A DNA stretch of 64,000 nucleotides. Origin: an uncultured Spirochaetales bacterium (lineage in GTDB: Bacteria > Spirochaetota > Spirochaetia > Sphaerochaetales > Sphaerochaetaceae). Numbering within the stretch: position 1 is the first letter of the stretch; the number at the start of each line of letters is the position of its first letter. A model generated the notes under the pieces. That model was not told the DNA's origin. It was given only the letters and a program-made list of their open reading frames with translations, and did no database searches. The position numbers and the translations under genes are program-made. Shown here one piece after another: positions 34,836 to 44,651 of the stretch. The stretch lies in the NCBI GenBank assembly GCA_949285905.1, contig CASDZV010000013.1, positions 1 to 64,000 on the forward strand, read 5' to 3'.

Positions 34836-36507
34836 CTTCACCCCGCTCAGCTTTTATCTTCACAGTCACCCGTGTACCTTTTCCTTTCTCAGAATCAAAG
34901 GAAAGACCGTATCCCTCTCCGTAAATAAGCCGTATCCTGTCGTTGATATTTCTCACGCCCACGCCTGTCATATCTGTCTTGGAATGCTTTCTTTCATCGA
35001 AGATGTGCTTAACCTCATCCTCTGTCATGCCAACGCCATTGTCAGTTATATAAATATAGAGATCGTCATCAACAGCAGAAGCAGAGATAGTGATTGTACC
35101 GTATTCTCCTGATGGCTCAATACCATGGAATATGGCATTCTCGACAAGGGGCTGCAACGTGAATTTCTGTATTCTCATAGCCAAAAGCGGTTCTGGGACG
35201 CTATAGATTATTTCGTACATGCCCATATACCTGACCTGCTGTATCTCATCATAGTCTCCGAGAAGTGAGAGCTCTTCCGAAAGAAGAATCTTATCGCTGC
35301 TGCCTTTGGCAAGGTTCCTCAGCAATGTCGACAGTCCTCTGCTCATGCGGGCTATACCATCATTCTTCTGGATTTCAGCAAGGTAATGCATTGATTCGAG
35401 CGTATTGTAGAGAAAGTGAGGATTCACCTGCAGCTGAAGCATGTCAATCTCCATCCGCTTCTTCTCCTCAAAGAGCGCTTCATTACGCTCCAGCAGCGCA
35501 GCTATTGAAAGGCTCATCGCATTCACTGCATGTCCGATTGCAGCAATCTCATCCCTTCCTTTTTCTATTGATTTATCTGTGTACCCGAAATCCTTTGTCT
35601 CCATCAGGTACTCAATATGCCTGACCAGACGAGAGGAAGCTTTCGTGAGGTATCGGGAAAGAAGAACAGAGACTATAATGAAAAGCAGCAGTGTCGCTGC
35701 AAAGATGACAAGGAATACAGCCGCCCCATATGAGGAAAAAAGCGACAGTGGTTCAAGCTTCTGGTAATACACAGCTTGCATACCTGGCACTTCAAGCGGA
35801 TAAACAGAAGACGAATACTGGGATGTATCCAGCATCCGAGGGGGAATGTCACGGGGCAGCATCATCTCTTCCGAGATGATATACATACCTTCAAAGACAT
35901 CCAGAAGCGGAGCGAAGATATCAGCGGAGAACTCTGCATAGACATAAGCGCTGTTTTCGCGGATGCGTCCGTAAGCTATGACAGCGTTCTCATATGGCCT
36001 GTTAAGAGTAGTGCCAAGCTCGAGATGCACGACAGATCCGTCGGGGAATGAAAGCTGCTGGAAATATCTGCTCTCCTCGATGAGGACAGCGTCCGACAAT
36101 GTTCCGCTCCGCCATCTCGCATACTCAAAAAAGATTTCGCTTTCCGGTGAGAATATTACGATTTTATTAAGATAATCCCATACAGGAGATGCTGCCATGA
36201 ACGCTGAGATTCTGGACTGTGCCATGAAAACATCATAAGCAGCGCCCTCATCATCAAGACTTTCGTACCCGAAAGCTTCAGCAACCGTTCTGTCTTCACA
36301 TATCCAGGCGGTAGCATCTACTATGGAATAAAGGCTGTCGTTCACATCAGATACAGCACGCTCTATCTGTTCTCTCATTGCCTCTCCAGATGCTCTGAAT
36401 ACTTCCCGGTTCATATGAGAATATAAAATGACAAGAGATGGAAGCCAGACAGCAAGGAAGCAGGCCAGTACTGAAAATAGAATCTTTGCTTTGAGCGTGA
36501 TCTTCAT
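34828..36507 (-). CDS. Sensor histidine kinase (YesM/LytS family)
   Basis: 559 residues. Membrane helices near 10-30 and 265-290 flank an extracytoplasmic sensor region of about 230 residues; then a HAMP-like linker, the His_kinase motif LQLQVNPHFLYNTLESMHYL with the phosphorylated histidine in NPHF, and a GHKL ATPase domain (LVENAIFHGIEP, ITDNGVGM, GVGVRNINDRIRLIYG). It senses an extracellular or periplasmic signal, probably tied to oligosaccharide import, and phosphorylates the regulator encoded next. It is divergent from the sugar-binding protein gene, with 172 bp between. Confidence 0.93.
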   Translation of the reverse strand: MKITLKAKILFSVLACFLAVWLPSLVILYSHMNREVFRASGEAMREQIERAVSDVNDSLYSIVDATAWICEDRTVAEAFGYESLDDEGAAYDVFMAQSRISAFMAASPVWDYLNKIVIFSPESEIFFEYARWRSGTLSDAVLIEESRYFQQLSFPDGSVVHLELGTTLNRPYENAVIAYGRIRENSAYVYAEFSADIFAPLLDVFEGMYIISEEMMLPRDIPPRMLDTSQYSSSVYPLEVPGMQAVYYQKLEPLSLFSSYGAAVFLVIFAATLLLFIIVSVLLSRYLTKASSRLVRHIEYLMETKDFGYTDKSIEKGRDEIAAIGHAVNAMSLSIAALLERNEALFEEKKRMEIDMLQLQVNPHFLYNTLESMHYLAEIQKNDGIARMSRGLSTLLRNLAKGSSDKILLSEELSLLGDYDEIQQVRYMGMYEIIYSVPEPLLAMRIQKFTLQPLVENAIFHGIEPSGEYGTITISASAVDDDLYIYITDNGVGMTEDEVKHIFDERKHSKTDMTGVGVRNINDRIRLIYGEGYGLSFDSEKGKGTRVTVKIKAERGEDV

Positions 36508-36583
36508 TTTTACTGAATTTTACACTATTTCGCTCTTGAAATGGAAAAATATTGCAAATGCAAGTGCCGTGGAATTAAAAATA

Positions 36584-36603
36584 TTGCCAATTTTTGCCAA
36601 TTT
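36584..36603 (+). promoter_or_regulatory. Tandem 10-bp repeats, candidate site of the YesN-type regulator
   Basis: TTGCCAATTT occurs twice back to back (36584-36593, 36594-36603), with a looser copy ATTGCAAATG just upstream. A 10-bp period places both on one helix face, as AraC-family activators need. The sites end 36 bp before a -10-like TATATG (36640-36645) that has no good -35, as expected for an activator-dependent promoter of the glycan operon. Confidence 0.55.
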
Positions 36604-36679
36604 AACGCATTTCAAACCCGCAATAGTCATGTTCCAATCTATATGTAGCCTGAAATAGGGCTGGAAAAAGGAGACAAAG

Positions 36680-37948
36680 ATGAGAAAAGCAATTGCTATT
36701 CTTCTTGTTGCTCTTGTCGCGCTTACAGGCCTCGTAGCAGGAGGCAGCAGCGAGAGCTCGTCAAAAGACGGAACAACTACACTCACATTCGCAGTATGGG
36801 ATTACGCACAGAACGCATATCTTGAGAAGGCTATCGAAGCTTTCGAGGCTTCACATCCTGATATCAAGATCGAGATCCAGGATACACCAGCTGCTGATTA
36901 CGTCACAAAGCTCAACACACAGCTCAATGGTGGTTCCGACGTCGACCTCTTCCTCGTGAAGGAAGCTGACAAGACCAAGACATTCTATGACAGAGGACAG
37001 CTTACAAACCTCACACCATATATCGAAGCAGCAGGCATCGACATGGCAGCATACAATGGCACAGATGCTAACTTCATCTTCGATGGAAATACATATGGAA
37101 TGCCTGTGAGAACTGACCAGTATGTGCTCTTCTACAACAAGGACATCTTCGATGCAGCAGGAGTTCCTTATCCATCAAATGACATGACATGGGCAGAGTT
37201 CGAGAATCTCGCAGCTCAGGTTACAATGGGTGACGGTGCTACAAAGAAGTATGGTGCATATTTCCACAGCTGGAACGCATGTGTACAGAACTGGGGTGTG
37301 CAGGACGGAAAGCATACTATCATGGATGGTGAGTACTCATTCTTCAAGCCATACTATGAGATGGTTCTCAGGATGCAGGAAGCAGGAACAGCGATGTCAT
37401 TCGCACAGATCCAGGCATCCGGACTCTCCTACACAGATATCTTCGCTCAGGGACAGGTTGCAATGCTCCCGATGGGAAGCTGGCTGATCAACACAATGGT
37501 CTCCCGCAATGCCTCTGGTGAAAGCAACGTGAACTGGGGAGTCGCAGTAGTACCACACGCAGATGATGTTCCTGCAGGATACACAGTCGGTGCAACAACA
37601 CCTATCTGTATCAACAATGCAAGCAAGAACAAGGATGCTGCATGGGAATTCGTAGAGTTCTTCTGCGGACCTGAAGGAGCTCAGATCATGGCAGAGAACG
37701 GACAGATTCCTTCTCTCTCAGGCGAGGGATACCTTGAGACATTCGCAGCTGTTGACGGCATGCCAGAAGGTGTCATGGAAGGCCTCTATGCTACACACAT
37801 CTCACCGGACCGCCCAGCTATGGATCACGTAACTGAGATTGACCAGATGCTCCTTGCAGAGCACCAGCTGATTCTCCTCGGCGAGCAGAGTGTTGATGAA
37901 GGCATTGCTAACATGAACGCTAACTACGCAAGAATCATGGGCAACTGA
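36680..37948 (+). CDS. Sugar ABC transporter substrate-binding protein (family 1)
   Basis: 422 residues. Signal peptide MRKAIAILLVALVALTGLVA followed by GGSSESSSKD, with no lipobox cysteine. The body is the oligosaccharide-binding fold (TLTFAVWDYAQNAYLEKAIEAFEASHPDIKI cut at its start, YGMPVRTDQYVLFYNKDIFD, ALTPICINN-type hinge as ATTPICINNASKNKDAAWEF). It presents an oligosaccharide to the two permeases that follow. The neighbouring lyases and GH88 point to unsaturated uronic-acid oligosaccharides. No cognate ATPase is encoded here, so a shared MsmK/UgpC-type ATPase must serve, such as the one whose tail opens this window. Confidence 0.92.
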   Translation: MRKAIAILLVALVALTGLVAGGSSESSSKDGTTTLTFAVWDYAQNAYLEKAIEAFEASHPDIKIEIQDTPAADYVTKLNTQLNGGSDVDLFLVKEADKTKTFYDRGQLTNLTPYIEAAGIDMAAYNGTDANFIFDGNTYGMPVRTDQYVLFYNKDIFDAAGVPYPSNDMTWAEFENLAAQVTMGDGATKKYGAYFHSWNACVQNWGVQDGKHTIMDGEYSFFKPYYEMVLRMQEAGTAMSFAQIQASGLSYTDIFAQGQVAMLPMGSWLINTMVSRNASGESNVNWGVAVVPHADDVPAGYTVGATTPICINNASKNKDAAWEFVEFFCGPEGAQIMAENGQIPSLSGEGYLETFAAVDGMPEGVMEGLYATHISPDRPAMDHVTEIDQMLLAEHQLILLGEQSVDEGIANMNANYARIMGN

Positions 37949-37964
37949 GACTGATCAGTACAGT

Positions 37965-37996
37965 CAGGGCTGCTTGCACGGCAGCCCTGTTTTTTC
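37965..37996 (+). terminator. Intra-operon terminator after the sugar-binding protein gene
   Basis: A perfect 9-bp stem CAGGGCTGC / GCAGCCCTG with a 7-base loop, followed by seven T (37990-37996). It lies between the binding-protein and permease genes of one operon, and probably lets only part of the transcripts continue, so more binding protein is made than permease. Confidence 0.85.
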
Positions 37997-38025
37997 CTGA
38001 ATGAAAAATAAAAAGGAGGAACATT

Positions 38026-38940
38026 ATGGCAAAAGAGAAATCTGTTGCTGAAAAGAAAGCAACATCTCTGAAGAGGAAGAATGCCATGATCGGATACACG
38101 TTCATATTGCCAAACTTCCTGGGCTTCGCCATATTCATTCTCATACCTGTTGTATTCACCCTCATCCTCGCTGTAATGAACTGGGACGGCTTCAACACCC
38201 CGACATTCGCAGGAATGGGCAATTTCAAAGAAATCTTCACAGATTACAGATTCTCTTCAGCATTCTGGAAGACGCTTCTCTATGTCGTCTTCTCAGTCGT
38301 GCTCACGCTCCTTGCCTCGCTGGGACTGGCATGCGCACTGAATAAGAAGATAAAGGGACGCGATGCATTCCGTTCAGCAATATTCTTCCCGTATGTTGCA
38401 TCTATGATTGCTATCGGAGCGGTATGGAAGCAGCTTTTCGAGCAGAACTACGGTCCTATAAATCACTTCCTGCGCATGATCGGCATCAGCAACCCTCCAG
38501 GATGGTTCGCTTCAACTGACTGGGCAATCTGGGGTGTCATCATCGTATCCGTCTGGAAATTCATGGGATACTACATGCTCATCTATCTCGCAGGTCTGCA
38601 GGATATTCCGGCGCAGCTCTACGAAGCTTCGACTCTTGATGGAGCAACAGCATGGCAGAGATTTGTGAAAATCACTCTTCCAATGCTCACACCAAGCACA
38701 TTCTTCGTTGTCATCATGCTCACAATCAACAGCTTCAAGAGCTTTGACCTGATTTACGCTCTCACACAAGGCGGCCCGGGAATCAGCACAACGCTTCTTG
38801 CGAACTACATCTACAACCAGACATTCGTCTATTGGGATTACGGAAAGAGCGCGGCTGCGTCTGTTGTGCTTTTCGTCATTGTTCTCGCTGTCACTATTGT
38901 GCAGTTCCGCGGTGAGAAGAAGTTCACCGATTATCTATGA
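38026..38940 (+). CDS. Sugar ABC transporter permease (MalF/UgpA type)
   Basis: 304 residues, six membrane helices after a basic N-terminus. It carries the docking EAA loop PAQLYEASTLDGATAWQRFVKITLP and the ending LFVIVLAVTIVQFRGEKKF seen in lactose/glycerol-phosphate-type permeases. It forms a heterodimer with the next gene product. Ribosome site AAGGAGG precedes the ATG. Confidence 0.93.
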   Translation: MAKEKSVAEKKATSLKRKNAMIGYTFILPNFLGFAIFILIPVVFTLILAVMNWDGFNTPTFAGMGNFKEIFTDYRFSSAFWKTLLYVVFSVVLTLLASLGLACALNKKIKGRDAFRSAIFFPYVASMIAIGAVWKQLFEQNYGPINHFLRMIGISNPPGWFASTDWAIWGVIIVSVWKFMGYYMLIYLAGLQDIPAQLYEASTLDGATAWQRFVKITLPMLTPSTFFVVIMLTINSFKSFDLIYALTQGGPGISTTLLANYIYNQTFVYWDYGKSAAASVVLFVIVLAVTIVQFRGEKKFTDYL

Positions 38941-38955
38941 TGGAGGGCTGGCTAT

Positions 38956-39789
38956 ATGATGATTGAAAAAAGAAATCCGGTAAAAACCGTTCTCATATAT
39001 GTAATGCTCATTGTGCTCACAGTCATTACTCTCCTGCCGCTTGTATGGATGCTCTCAGCTTCATTCAAGCTTTCGACAGAAGTCTTTACATTCCCTATCA
39101 AATGGATTCCCGAGAAATTCCACTGGGAGAACTATGTGACAATCTGGGAGAAGATTAATCTTGCAACATACACATTCAACTCTTTCAAGCTCTCGATTAT
39201 CATCACACTCATCCAGCTTATAACATCATCGTTTGCAGCTTATGGATTCTCGAAGTGCCGCTTCCCCGGACGCAATGGCCTCTTCCTTGCATATATTGCA
39301 ACAATCGCAATTCCATGGCAGGTCTACATGCTTCCTCAGTACATCATGATGCAGAAAATGCATCTGATTGATACGCATCTTGCCATCATTCTCCTGCAGA
39401 GTTTCACAGCATTCGGCGTCTTCCTTCTCAGGCAGTTCTATATTTCAATACCTAATGAACTTCTCGAAGCTGCCAGAATCGACGGACTTTCAGAGTATGG
39501 CACGTTCGCGCGTATCGTTCTGCCTCTTACAAAGCCAGCTATGGCGACACTCACCATCATGAGCTTTGTCACTGTATGGAACGACTACATGGGACCAATG
39601 ATTTACTTCAACAGCGACCGCAACAAGACAATCCAGCTTGGTGTTCAGATGTTCGTAGGACAGTACTCAGCTGAATACGGCCTCATAATGGCAACAAGTG
39701 TTCTTGCGATTATCCCTGTTCTCGTTGTCTTCCTTGCCTTCCAGCGCTTCTTCGTCGAAGGCATCGCATCAAGCGGTCTTAAAGGCTGA
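38956..39789 (+). CDS. Sugar ABC transporter permease (MalG/UgpE type)
   Basis: 277 residues, six membrane helices, N-terminal LPLVWMLSASFK and the EAA loop PNELLEAARIDGLSEYGTFARIVLPL, typical of the second permease of CUT1 importers; it ends VEGIASSGLKG as most members do. It lies 15 bp after the first permease and one base before the first lyase gene, so import and degradation are co-transcribed. Confidence 0.94.
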   Translation: MMIEKRNPVKTVLIYVMLIVLTVITLLPLVWMLSASFKLSTEVFTFPIKWIPEKFHWENYVTIWEKINLATYTFNSFKLSIIITLIQLITSSFAAYGFSKCRFPGRNGLFLAYIATIAIPWQVYMLPQYIMMQKMHLIDTHLAIILLQSFTAFGVFLLRQFYISIPNELLEAARIDGLSEYGTFARIVLPLTKPAMATLTIMSFVTVWNDYMGPMIYFNSDRNKTIQLGVQMFVGQYSAEYGLIMATSVLAIIPVLVVFLAFQRFFVEGIASSGLKG

Positions 39790-39790
39790 T

Positions 39791-41701
39791 ATGTATTTCT
39801 ACCTGGAAGACGCAGCAAAAAATATAGGGCATTGCCAGACAAACACTGTCTGGCGTGCTCATGTCCTAGACATTGCTGAGAAGAGCATTCACAACTCATT
39901 CCTGTTCACTGACAAATATGAAATGGAACGCGTAGCCGATCCGGTGACAATGGACCCCATCGATTGGAATTTTGTGCCCGGAGATGACGAGGAGTGGTGT
40001 TTTGCACTCTCACGTCATACATTTCTTCTGAACAATGCCAAAGCCGCTGTAATCACCAGGGACAAACGGTATAGCGAAAACTGGGTTCGGCTTTTTGAGG
40101 ACTTCTACCACAACACAACGCTCTGTAATGAAACAGAGAAACGTTCATGGCGTTCTCTGGAATGCGGCATAAGAATTGAGAACTATATTCGTTCTCTGGA
40201 GCTGCTTGAATCTGTCAGCATGGCACCGAGCAAAGATGTTTATGATGATATCAAGGCGTTTTTCCGCACTCACATAGATTATCTTCTATCGGCACACACA
40301 GCGTTTCACCGTCTTTCAAACTGGGGTGTGTTACAGGACCACGGACTGTTCCTCGCCTCGCTCTACATTGGTGATGAAGACAGCATGAAGATTGCCGCAG
40401 ATCGCCTCGATGAGGAAATTGCACTGCAGACTCTGCCCGATGGCATGCACTGGGAACAGAGCAGCATGTATCATGGCGAAGTTCTGCATGCAGTGCTTGA
40501 TACGATTCTTGTAGCTCAGCGCCAGGGCATCAAACTGCCAGAGCGGCTTATAGCAAACACACATTGTCTTGCACTTGGTCTGGCCCGCTCGCTCAGATGC
40601 GATGGAAAGTGCTACCTCTACGGCGACAGTGATGAAATTGACATGAGAGATCTTGTTGCTGAGGCAGCTGTGCTCTTCTCGGACCCTGTTCTTTCAGGCT
40701 ATGCAGAGGGAGGTCTCGACGAGGAGTTCTACCTCTCATTCGAGCTTGATACAAAGCTGCCAGAACCAGAGAAAGAGCAGACATCGTTCTTCTTCAGGGA
40801 AAGCGGAAATGCATTTCTGCGTCTTGGTACTGACACAGCGCTGCATTTCCGTTCAGGATTTATGGGAAGCGGGCATGGACATCTGGATAACCTGCACTTT
40901 GACCTTTATCACAAAGGGGTGGCAATTCTCACAGATACAGGACGGTACACATATGTGGACAAGAGTGAGCGCTATGCTCTGAAAGGCGCTTATGGTCACA
41001 ATACAATTGTCCTGAACAGCGAAGAACCGGCATTGATGAAGGGTAGCTGGGATATGGAGAGAATACCCGAATCTGCATTCAGCGATGCAGTTATTGATGG
41101 GGAATTCAGATTTCTCCGCTCATCGCACACAGGATACGCAGACAAAGGTCTTCTCATCACACGTTCTATCATTACTATAGGAGAGCGTTATATCATACTT
41201 GCCGATGATATCAGAGGAGGTAGTTGCGATGCTGACATTCTCTTCCATTTCGATGAGAACTCTGTACTGTCCAAAGATAGCAATCTCCTGAAAGTGGCAA
41301 ATAAAGAGTGCAGAATCTCTATTGCATTACAAGGAAACAGGGATTATGAACTTGCATCGTATCCGCTTGCAAAACGATACAATGAGCTTTCACAAGCACC
41401 TCTCCTGATAAGGAAGGAGCATGTCGAAAACAGGAAGCTTATCATCACGCTGATATCAATTGGAGATGAAGCATTCAGCTTCACTTCCGTTCCGGTGAGG
41501 AAAAGCCTTACAGGAACAATAATACCAGAGGAGATAGCACTCGGCATTGTAATCGAAGACAAAGATGCACGATACTCTATCGGCATCGTGTCGAATGAAT
41601 ACATGAACGGTGGTTTTCTGCTTACCGCAGGAGACGCAGAAGCTTATGGCAAAGTCTTGATCAAGAAGAACAATGAAAATACAGCTGTGCTGAAGTATTA
41701 G
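39791..41701 (+). CDS. Heparinase II/III-type polysaccharide lyase (first)
   Basis: 636 residues. An alpha/alpha-toroid (about 60-310) is followed by a beta-sandwich. Family marks: LSNWGVLQDHG with N177, SSMYHGEV with Y227, and the central GSGHGHLDNLHFDLYHKG (360-376), the pattern of PL12-like heparin/heparan lyases and related uronate lyases. It cleaves uronic-acid glycosidic bonds by beta-elimination, leaving an unsaturated end for the GH88 enzyme encoded next. There is no signal peptide, so it should act in the cytosol. Whether the substrate is heparan, hyaluronan, chondroitin or alginate oligomers cannot be fixed from sequence. Confidence 0.82.
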   Translation: MYFYLEDAAKNIGHCQTNTVWRAHVLDIAEKSIHNSFLFTDKYEMERVADPVTMDPIDWNFVPGDDEEWCFALSRHTFLLNNAKAAVITRDKRYSENWVRLFEDFYHNTTLCNETEKRSWRSLECGIRIENYIRSLELLESVSMAPSKDVYDDIKAFFRTHIDYLLSAHTAFHRLSNWGVLQDHGLFLASLYIGDEDSMKIAADRLDEEIALQTLPDGMHWEQSSMYHGEVLHAVLDTILVAQRQGIKLPERLIANTHCLALGLARSLRCDGKCYLYGDSDEIDMRDLVAEAAVLFSDPVLSGYAEGGLDEEFYLSFELDTKLPEPEKEQTSFFFRESGNAFLRLGTDTALHFRSGFMGSGHGHLDNLHFDLYHKGVAILTDTGRYTYVDKSERYALKGAYGHNTIVLNSEEPALMKGSWDMERIPESAFSDAVIDGEFRFLRSSHTGYADKGLLITRSIITIGERYIILADDIRGGSCDADILFHFDENSVLSKDSNLLKVANKECRISIALQGNRDYELASYPLAKRYNELSQAPLLIRKEHVENRKLIITLISIGDEAFSFTSVPVRKSLTGTIIPEEIALGIVIEDKDARYSIGIVSNEYMNGGFLLTAGDAEAYGKVLIKKNNENTAVLKY

Positions 41702-41710
41702 GAGGAAAAA

Positions 41711-42871
41711 GTGAGGGAACTCAACGAGCAGGAAAGGCTTGACGCACTGAATAATGCAATAGGGATTATTAGGAGGAATCTTCCTGATTACACATATAAA
41801 TGCCAGGACACAAATACAAATAACGGCATCTACAAGCCCATTGACAACATCGAATGGACAACAGGCTTCTGGCCTGGAGAGTTATGGCTTGCATACCTCC
41901 ACAGTGAAGACGAGATATTCGCACATGCTGCCATGATAGCTGTCGAAAGCTTCAGGGAACGTATCAGAAAGCACATCGCGACAGATCATCACGACATGGG
42001 CTTCCTCTACACTCCATCATGTGTTTCTGCATGGATGATCAAAGGCGATGCTCACGCACGCGAAGCGGCTCTGCTCGCTGCAGATAATCTCGTCGCCCGC
42101 TTTCAGGAAAAGGGCGCGTTCATACAGGCATGGGGAAAGATGGGAGCTGATGACAATTACAGGTACATCATCGACTGCCTCCTGAATCTGCCTCTGCTTT
42201 ACTGGGCAGAAAAAGAAACAGGCAACAAACATTACAGGGAAATTGCGCTGCGTCACACAGCAACATGTGTCGCCAATTCCTTCCGGAGTGATTTCTCCTG
42301 CTACCACACATTCTTCATGGATAAGGACACAGGAGCACCACGCCGCGGAGAGACATGCCAGGGCTATAAAGCAGATTCTTCATGGGCTCGCGGACAGGCG
42401 TGGGCTGTGTATGGAATGGCCCTTTCATACAGACATACAGGGGAAAGAAAGTATCTCGATCTCTTTGAGAAAGTCTCTGCGTATTTCATGGAGAAGCTGC
42501 CAGAGGACATGATTCCATACTGGGATCTGATCTTCACGTCCGGCGAAGAGCCTCGCGACTCCTCTTCCGCCTCGATTGTCGCATGCGGATTTCTGGATGC
42601 AGCCGACTCTTATGAGAAGATGCAGGAGTATGAGAAAGCAAGGAAATACCGCAGCGAAGCGAAGAAGCTTATGAAGGCAATCTACGATACATGCATGGTG
42701 AGATCTGATGAGACTGGCATAAACGGACTTGTCAAGCATGGTACCTATTCAAAGAAAAGTCCCTACAACACATGTACTGAAGCTGGCGTGGATGAGTGTG
42801 TAAGCTGGGGGGACTATTACTGGATGGAAGCGCTGATGCGCCTCGGCGGCTGCTGGAAGAGCTGGTGGTGA
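41711..42871 (+). CDS. Unsaturated glucuronyl hydrolase (GH88)
   Basis: 386 residues, six-hairpin alpha/alpha barrel. Key acids match the Bacillus enzyme: D95 in DHHDMGFLY and D155 in YIIDCLLNLPLL, with TTGFWPGELWLAY and SSWARGQAWAVYG as further family stretches. It removes the 4,5-unsaturated uronic acid that lyases leave at the non-reducing end, by hydration of the double bond. The start is GTG at 41711 with GGAGGAAAAA before it. Position between two lyase genes fits the pathway exactly. No signal peptide. Confidence 0.93.
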   Translation: MRELNEQERLDALNNAIGIIRRNLPDYTYKCQDTNTNNGIYKPIDNIEWTTGFWPGELWLAYLHSEDEIFAHAAMIAVESFRERIRKHIATDHHDMGFLYTPSCVSAWMIKGDAHAREAALLAADNLVARFQEKGAFIQAWGKMGADDNYRYIIDCLLNLPLLYWAEKETGNKHYREIALRHTATCVANSFRSDFSCYHTFFMDKDTGAPRRGETCQGYKADSSWARGQAWAVYGMALSYRHTGERKYLDLFEKVSAYFMEKLPEDMIPYWDLIFTSGEEPRDSSSASIVACGFLDAADSYEKMQEYEKARKYRSEAKKLMKAIYDTCMVRSDETGINGLVKHGTYSKKSPYNTCTEAGVDECVSWGDYYWMEALMRLGGCWKSWW

Positions 42872-42872
42872 G

Positions 42873-44651
42873 ATGGGTCTTATAGACAAAGCACTGGGCC
42901 GGGATGTGAGTATCGGGAGAATCTCATTCTCCCCTGCTTCGCTGAGGACACTGCCTGAGAACATCAAAGCTGACATCATAAAGCGGGCAGAGAGCGTGGA
43001 TTCATTTCCGTATCTTCCACTCTCTCTTTACCGCGATTACTCAAAGACAGGTAACAGGGCACGCTTTGAGAAACCATATTTTGAGAAAAGACGGAACCTT
43101 ACAGAACTAGTTCTTGCGGAAGCGATTGAAGACAAGGGACGCTTTGCTGATATAATCGAAGAGGGTATCTGGTCTCTGCTGTCAGAACCGGCATGGACGA
43201 TACCTCCACACAATACATATGTACGTGATCAGGAAACTCTTGACACCCCGCTTCTGGAGCGTCCCATTCTGGATCTCTTCCAGTGCGAGACAGGAGAGAT
43301 TCTGGCTATGACAATCAGCATGCTCTCGCAAAAGCTCAATCCTGTCCTCAAAATGGACGTTGAGCATGTTCTCCGGGAAAACATAGTAAAGCCTTATATC
43401 GAAGACCACTTCTGGTGGATGGGCGCCGACGGTGATATGAACAACTGGTCACCATGGTGCACACAGAATGTCCTCATAACAGCATTTTCCCTGCCTCTGA
43501 CAGAAAAAGAAAACAGAAAAGTCCTGTTCACAGCAATCGACACCCTCGAAAGCTACATCAATTCATACCCGGACGATGGTGGATGCGATGAAGGCGCCTC
43601 ATACTACCACGCCGCGGCTCTTGCGCTGTGGGGATGTTTGTATATCATCTCAAAAGCCACTGCAAACTCTCTTTCTTCTGTCTTTGCGGATAAGAAGATA
43701 AAAGCGATGGCAGAATACATTGAGAAAGTACATATTGCTGATGACATATATCTCAATTTTGCAGACTGTTCGCCTAAAGCAGGACACCTCACTGGAAGAG
43801 AATATCTTTTCGGCAAGGCTGTAGCGAGCAATGCGCTCATGCATCATGCCGCGCAAGATACAATCAAAGACTGGAGGGAAGACGATAACAACTACAATCT
43901 CTTCTATGCTTATATCACTCTCAGCAACTACGGTGAGATTGCCAGAGAAGCTGAAAAGACAGGAGATTTTACAAAGCCAGCTTTCACGGCTTTCAGTTCG
44001 ACAGGTCTTGCGATATACAGAGGAAGAGGAATTGTATTTGCCATAAAAGGCGGAAACAATGGAGAGAGTCACAACCACAATGATCTGGGAAGCATTACTC
44101 TCTACATAGATAACACCCCCTGTCTGATAGACATAGGTGTGGAAACCTATACAAAGACGACATTCTCACCTGAGCGATACACACTCAGTCCGATGAGAAG
44201 CACATACCACAACACACTGAACTTCCCACCGCTGGAAGAAGCTGCCGGAAGCGGATACAAGGCCGAGATTCTGAGTCTGGATGATACCTCGATTTCTCTC
44301 GATCTTGTAAAAGCATTTCCAGAAAGCAAAGAACTCAGAAAGTATAGACGCACAGCTACATTTGACAGGGATAAGGGTGTTATCTCAATCAATGAGGATT
44401 TTGATTCAGACAACCCCGCTGTCCTAAGCCTGCTGACACTATTGAAGCCAGAGGAGAATGGCAACACACTCTCCTGGCCTCTTTTCACGATCTCATTTAC
44501 TGAGCCTGTAACTCACAAGACTGAGACAATGGAAATAACAGATGCCAGGCTGAGAAAAGCATGGCCGGAGAGAATATACAGGACGCTTGTCACGCTGCCC
44601 GGTCCGCAGACATGGAATATCATTGCAAAAGGAGAAGACAATGAGAATTGA
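42873..44651 (+). CDS. Heparinase II/III-type polysaccharide lyase (second)
   Basis: 592 residues with the same overall plan as the first lyase but little sequence in common: an alpha/alpha part with DMNNWSPWCTQN (N191) and CDEGASYYHAAAL (Y244/Y245), then the beta part with GGNNGESHNHNDLGSITLYI and CLIDIGVETYT. These are the conserved parts of the heparinase II/III family (PL15/PL21-like). It starts one base after the GH88 stop and has no signal peptide. Two different lyases suggest a substrate with two kinds of uronic linkage. Confidence 0.82.
   Translation: MGLIDKALGRDVSIGRISFSPASLRTLPENIKADIIKRAESVDSFPYLPLSLYRDYSKTGNRARFEKPYFEKRRNLTELVLAEAIEDKGRFADIIEEGIWSLLSEPAWTIPPHNTYVRDQETLDTPLLERPILDLFQCETGEILAMTISMLSQKLNPVLKMDVEHVLRENIVKPYIEDHFWWMGADGDMNNWSPWCTQNVLITAFSLPLTEKENRKVLFTAIDTLESYINSYPDDGGCDEGASYYHAAALALWGCLYIISKATANSLSSVFADKKIKAMAEYIEKVHIADDIYLNFADCSPKAGHLTGREYLFGKAVASNALMHHAAQDTIKDWREDDNNYNLFYAYITLSNYGEIAREAEKTGDFTKPAFTAFSSTGLAIYRGRGIVFAIKGGNNGESHNHNDLGSITLYIDNTPCLIDIGVETYTKTTFSPERYTLSPMRSTYHNTLNFPPLEEAAGSGYKAEILSLDDTSISLDLVKAFPESKELRKYRRTATFDRDKGVISINEDFDSDNPAVLSLLTLLKPEENGNTLSWPLFTISFTEPVTHKTETMEITDARLRKAWPERIYRTLVTLPGPQTWNIIAKGEDNEN

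Noticed and set aside
41711..42871. GH105 rhamnogalacturonyl hydrolase as alternative to GH88
   Set aside because: The DHHDMGF and IIDCLLNLPLL elements and the lyase neighbours fit GH88; GH105 proteins are usually found with pectin genes, absent here.
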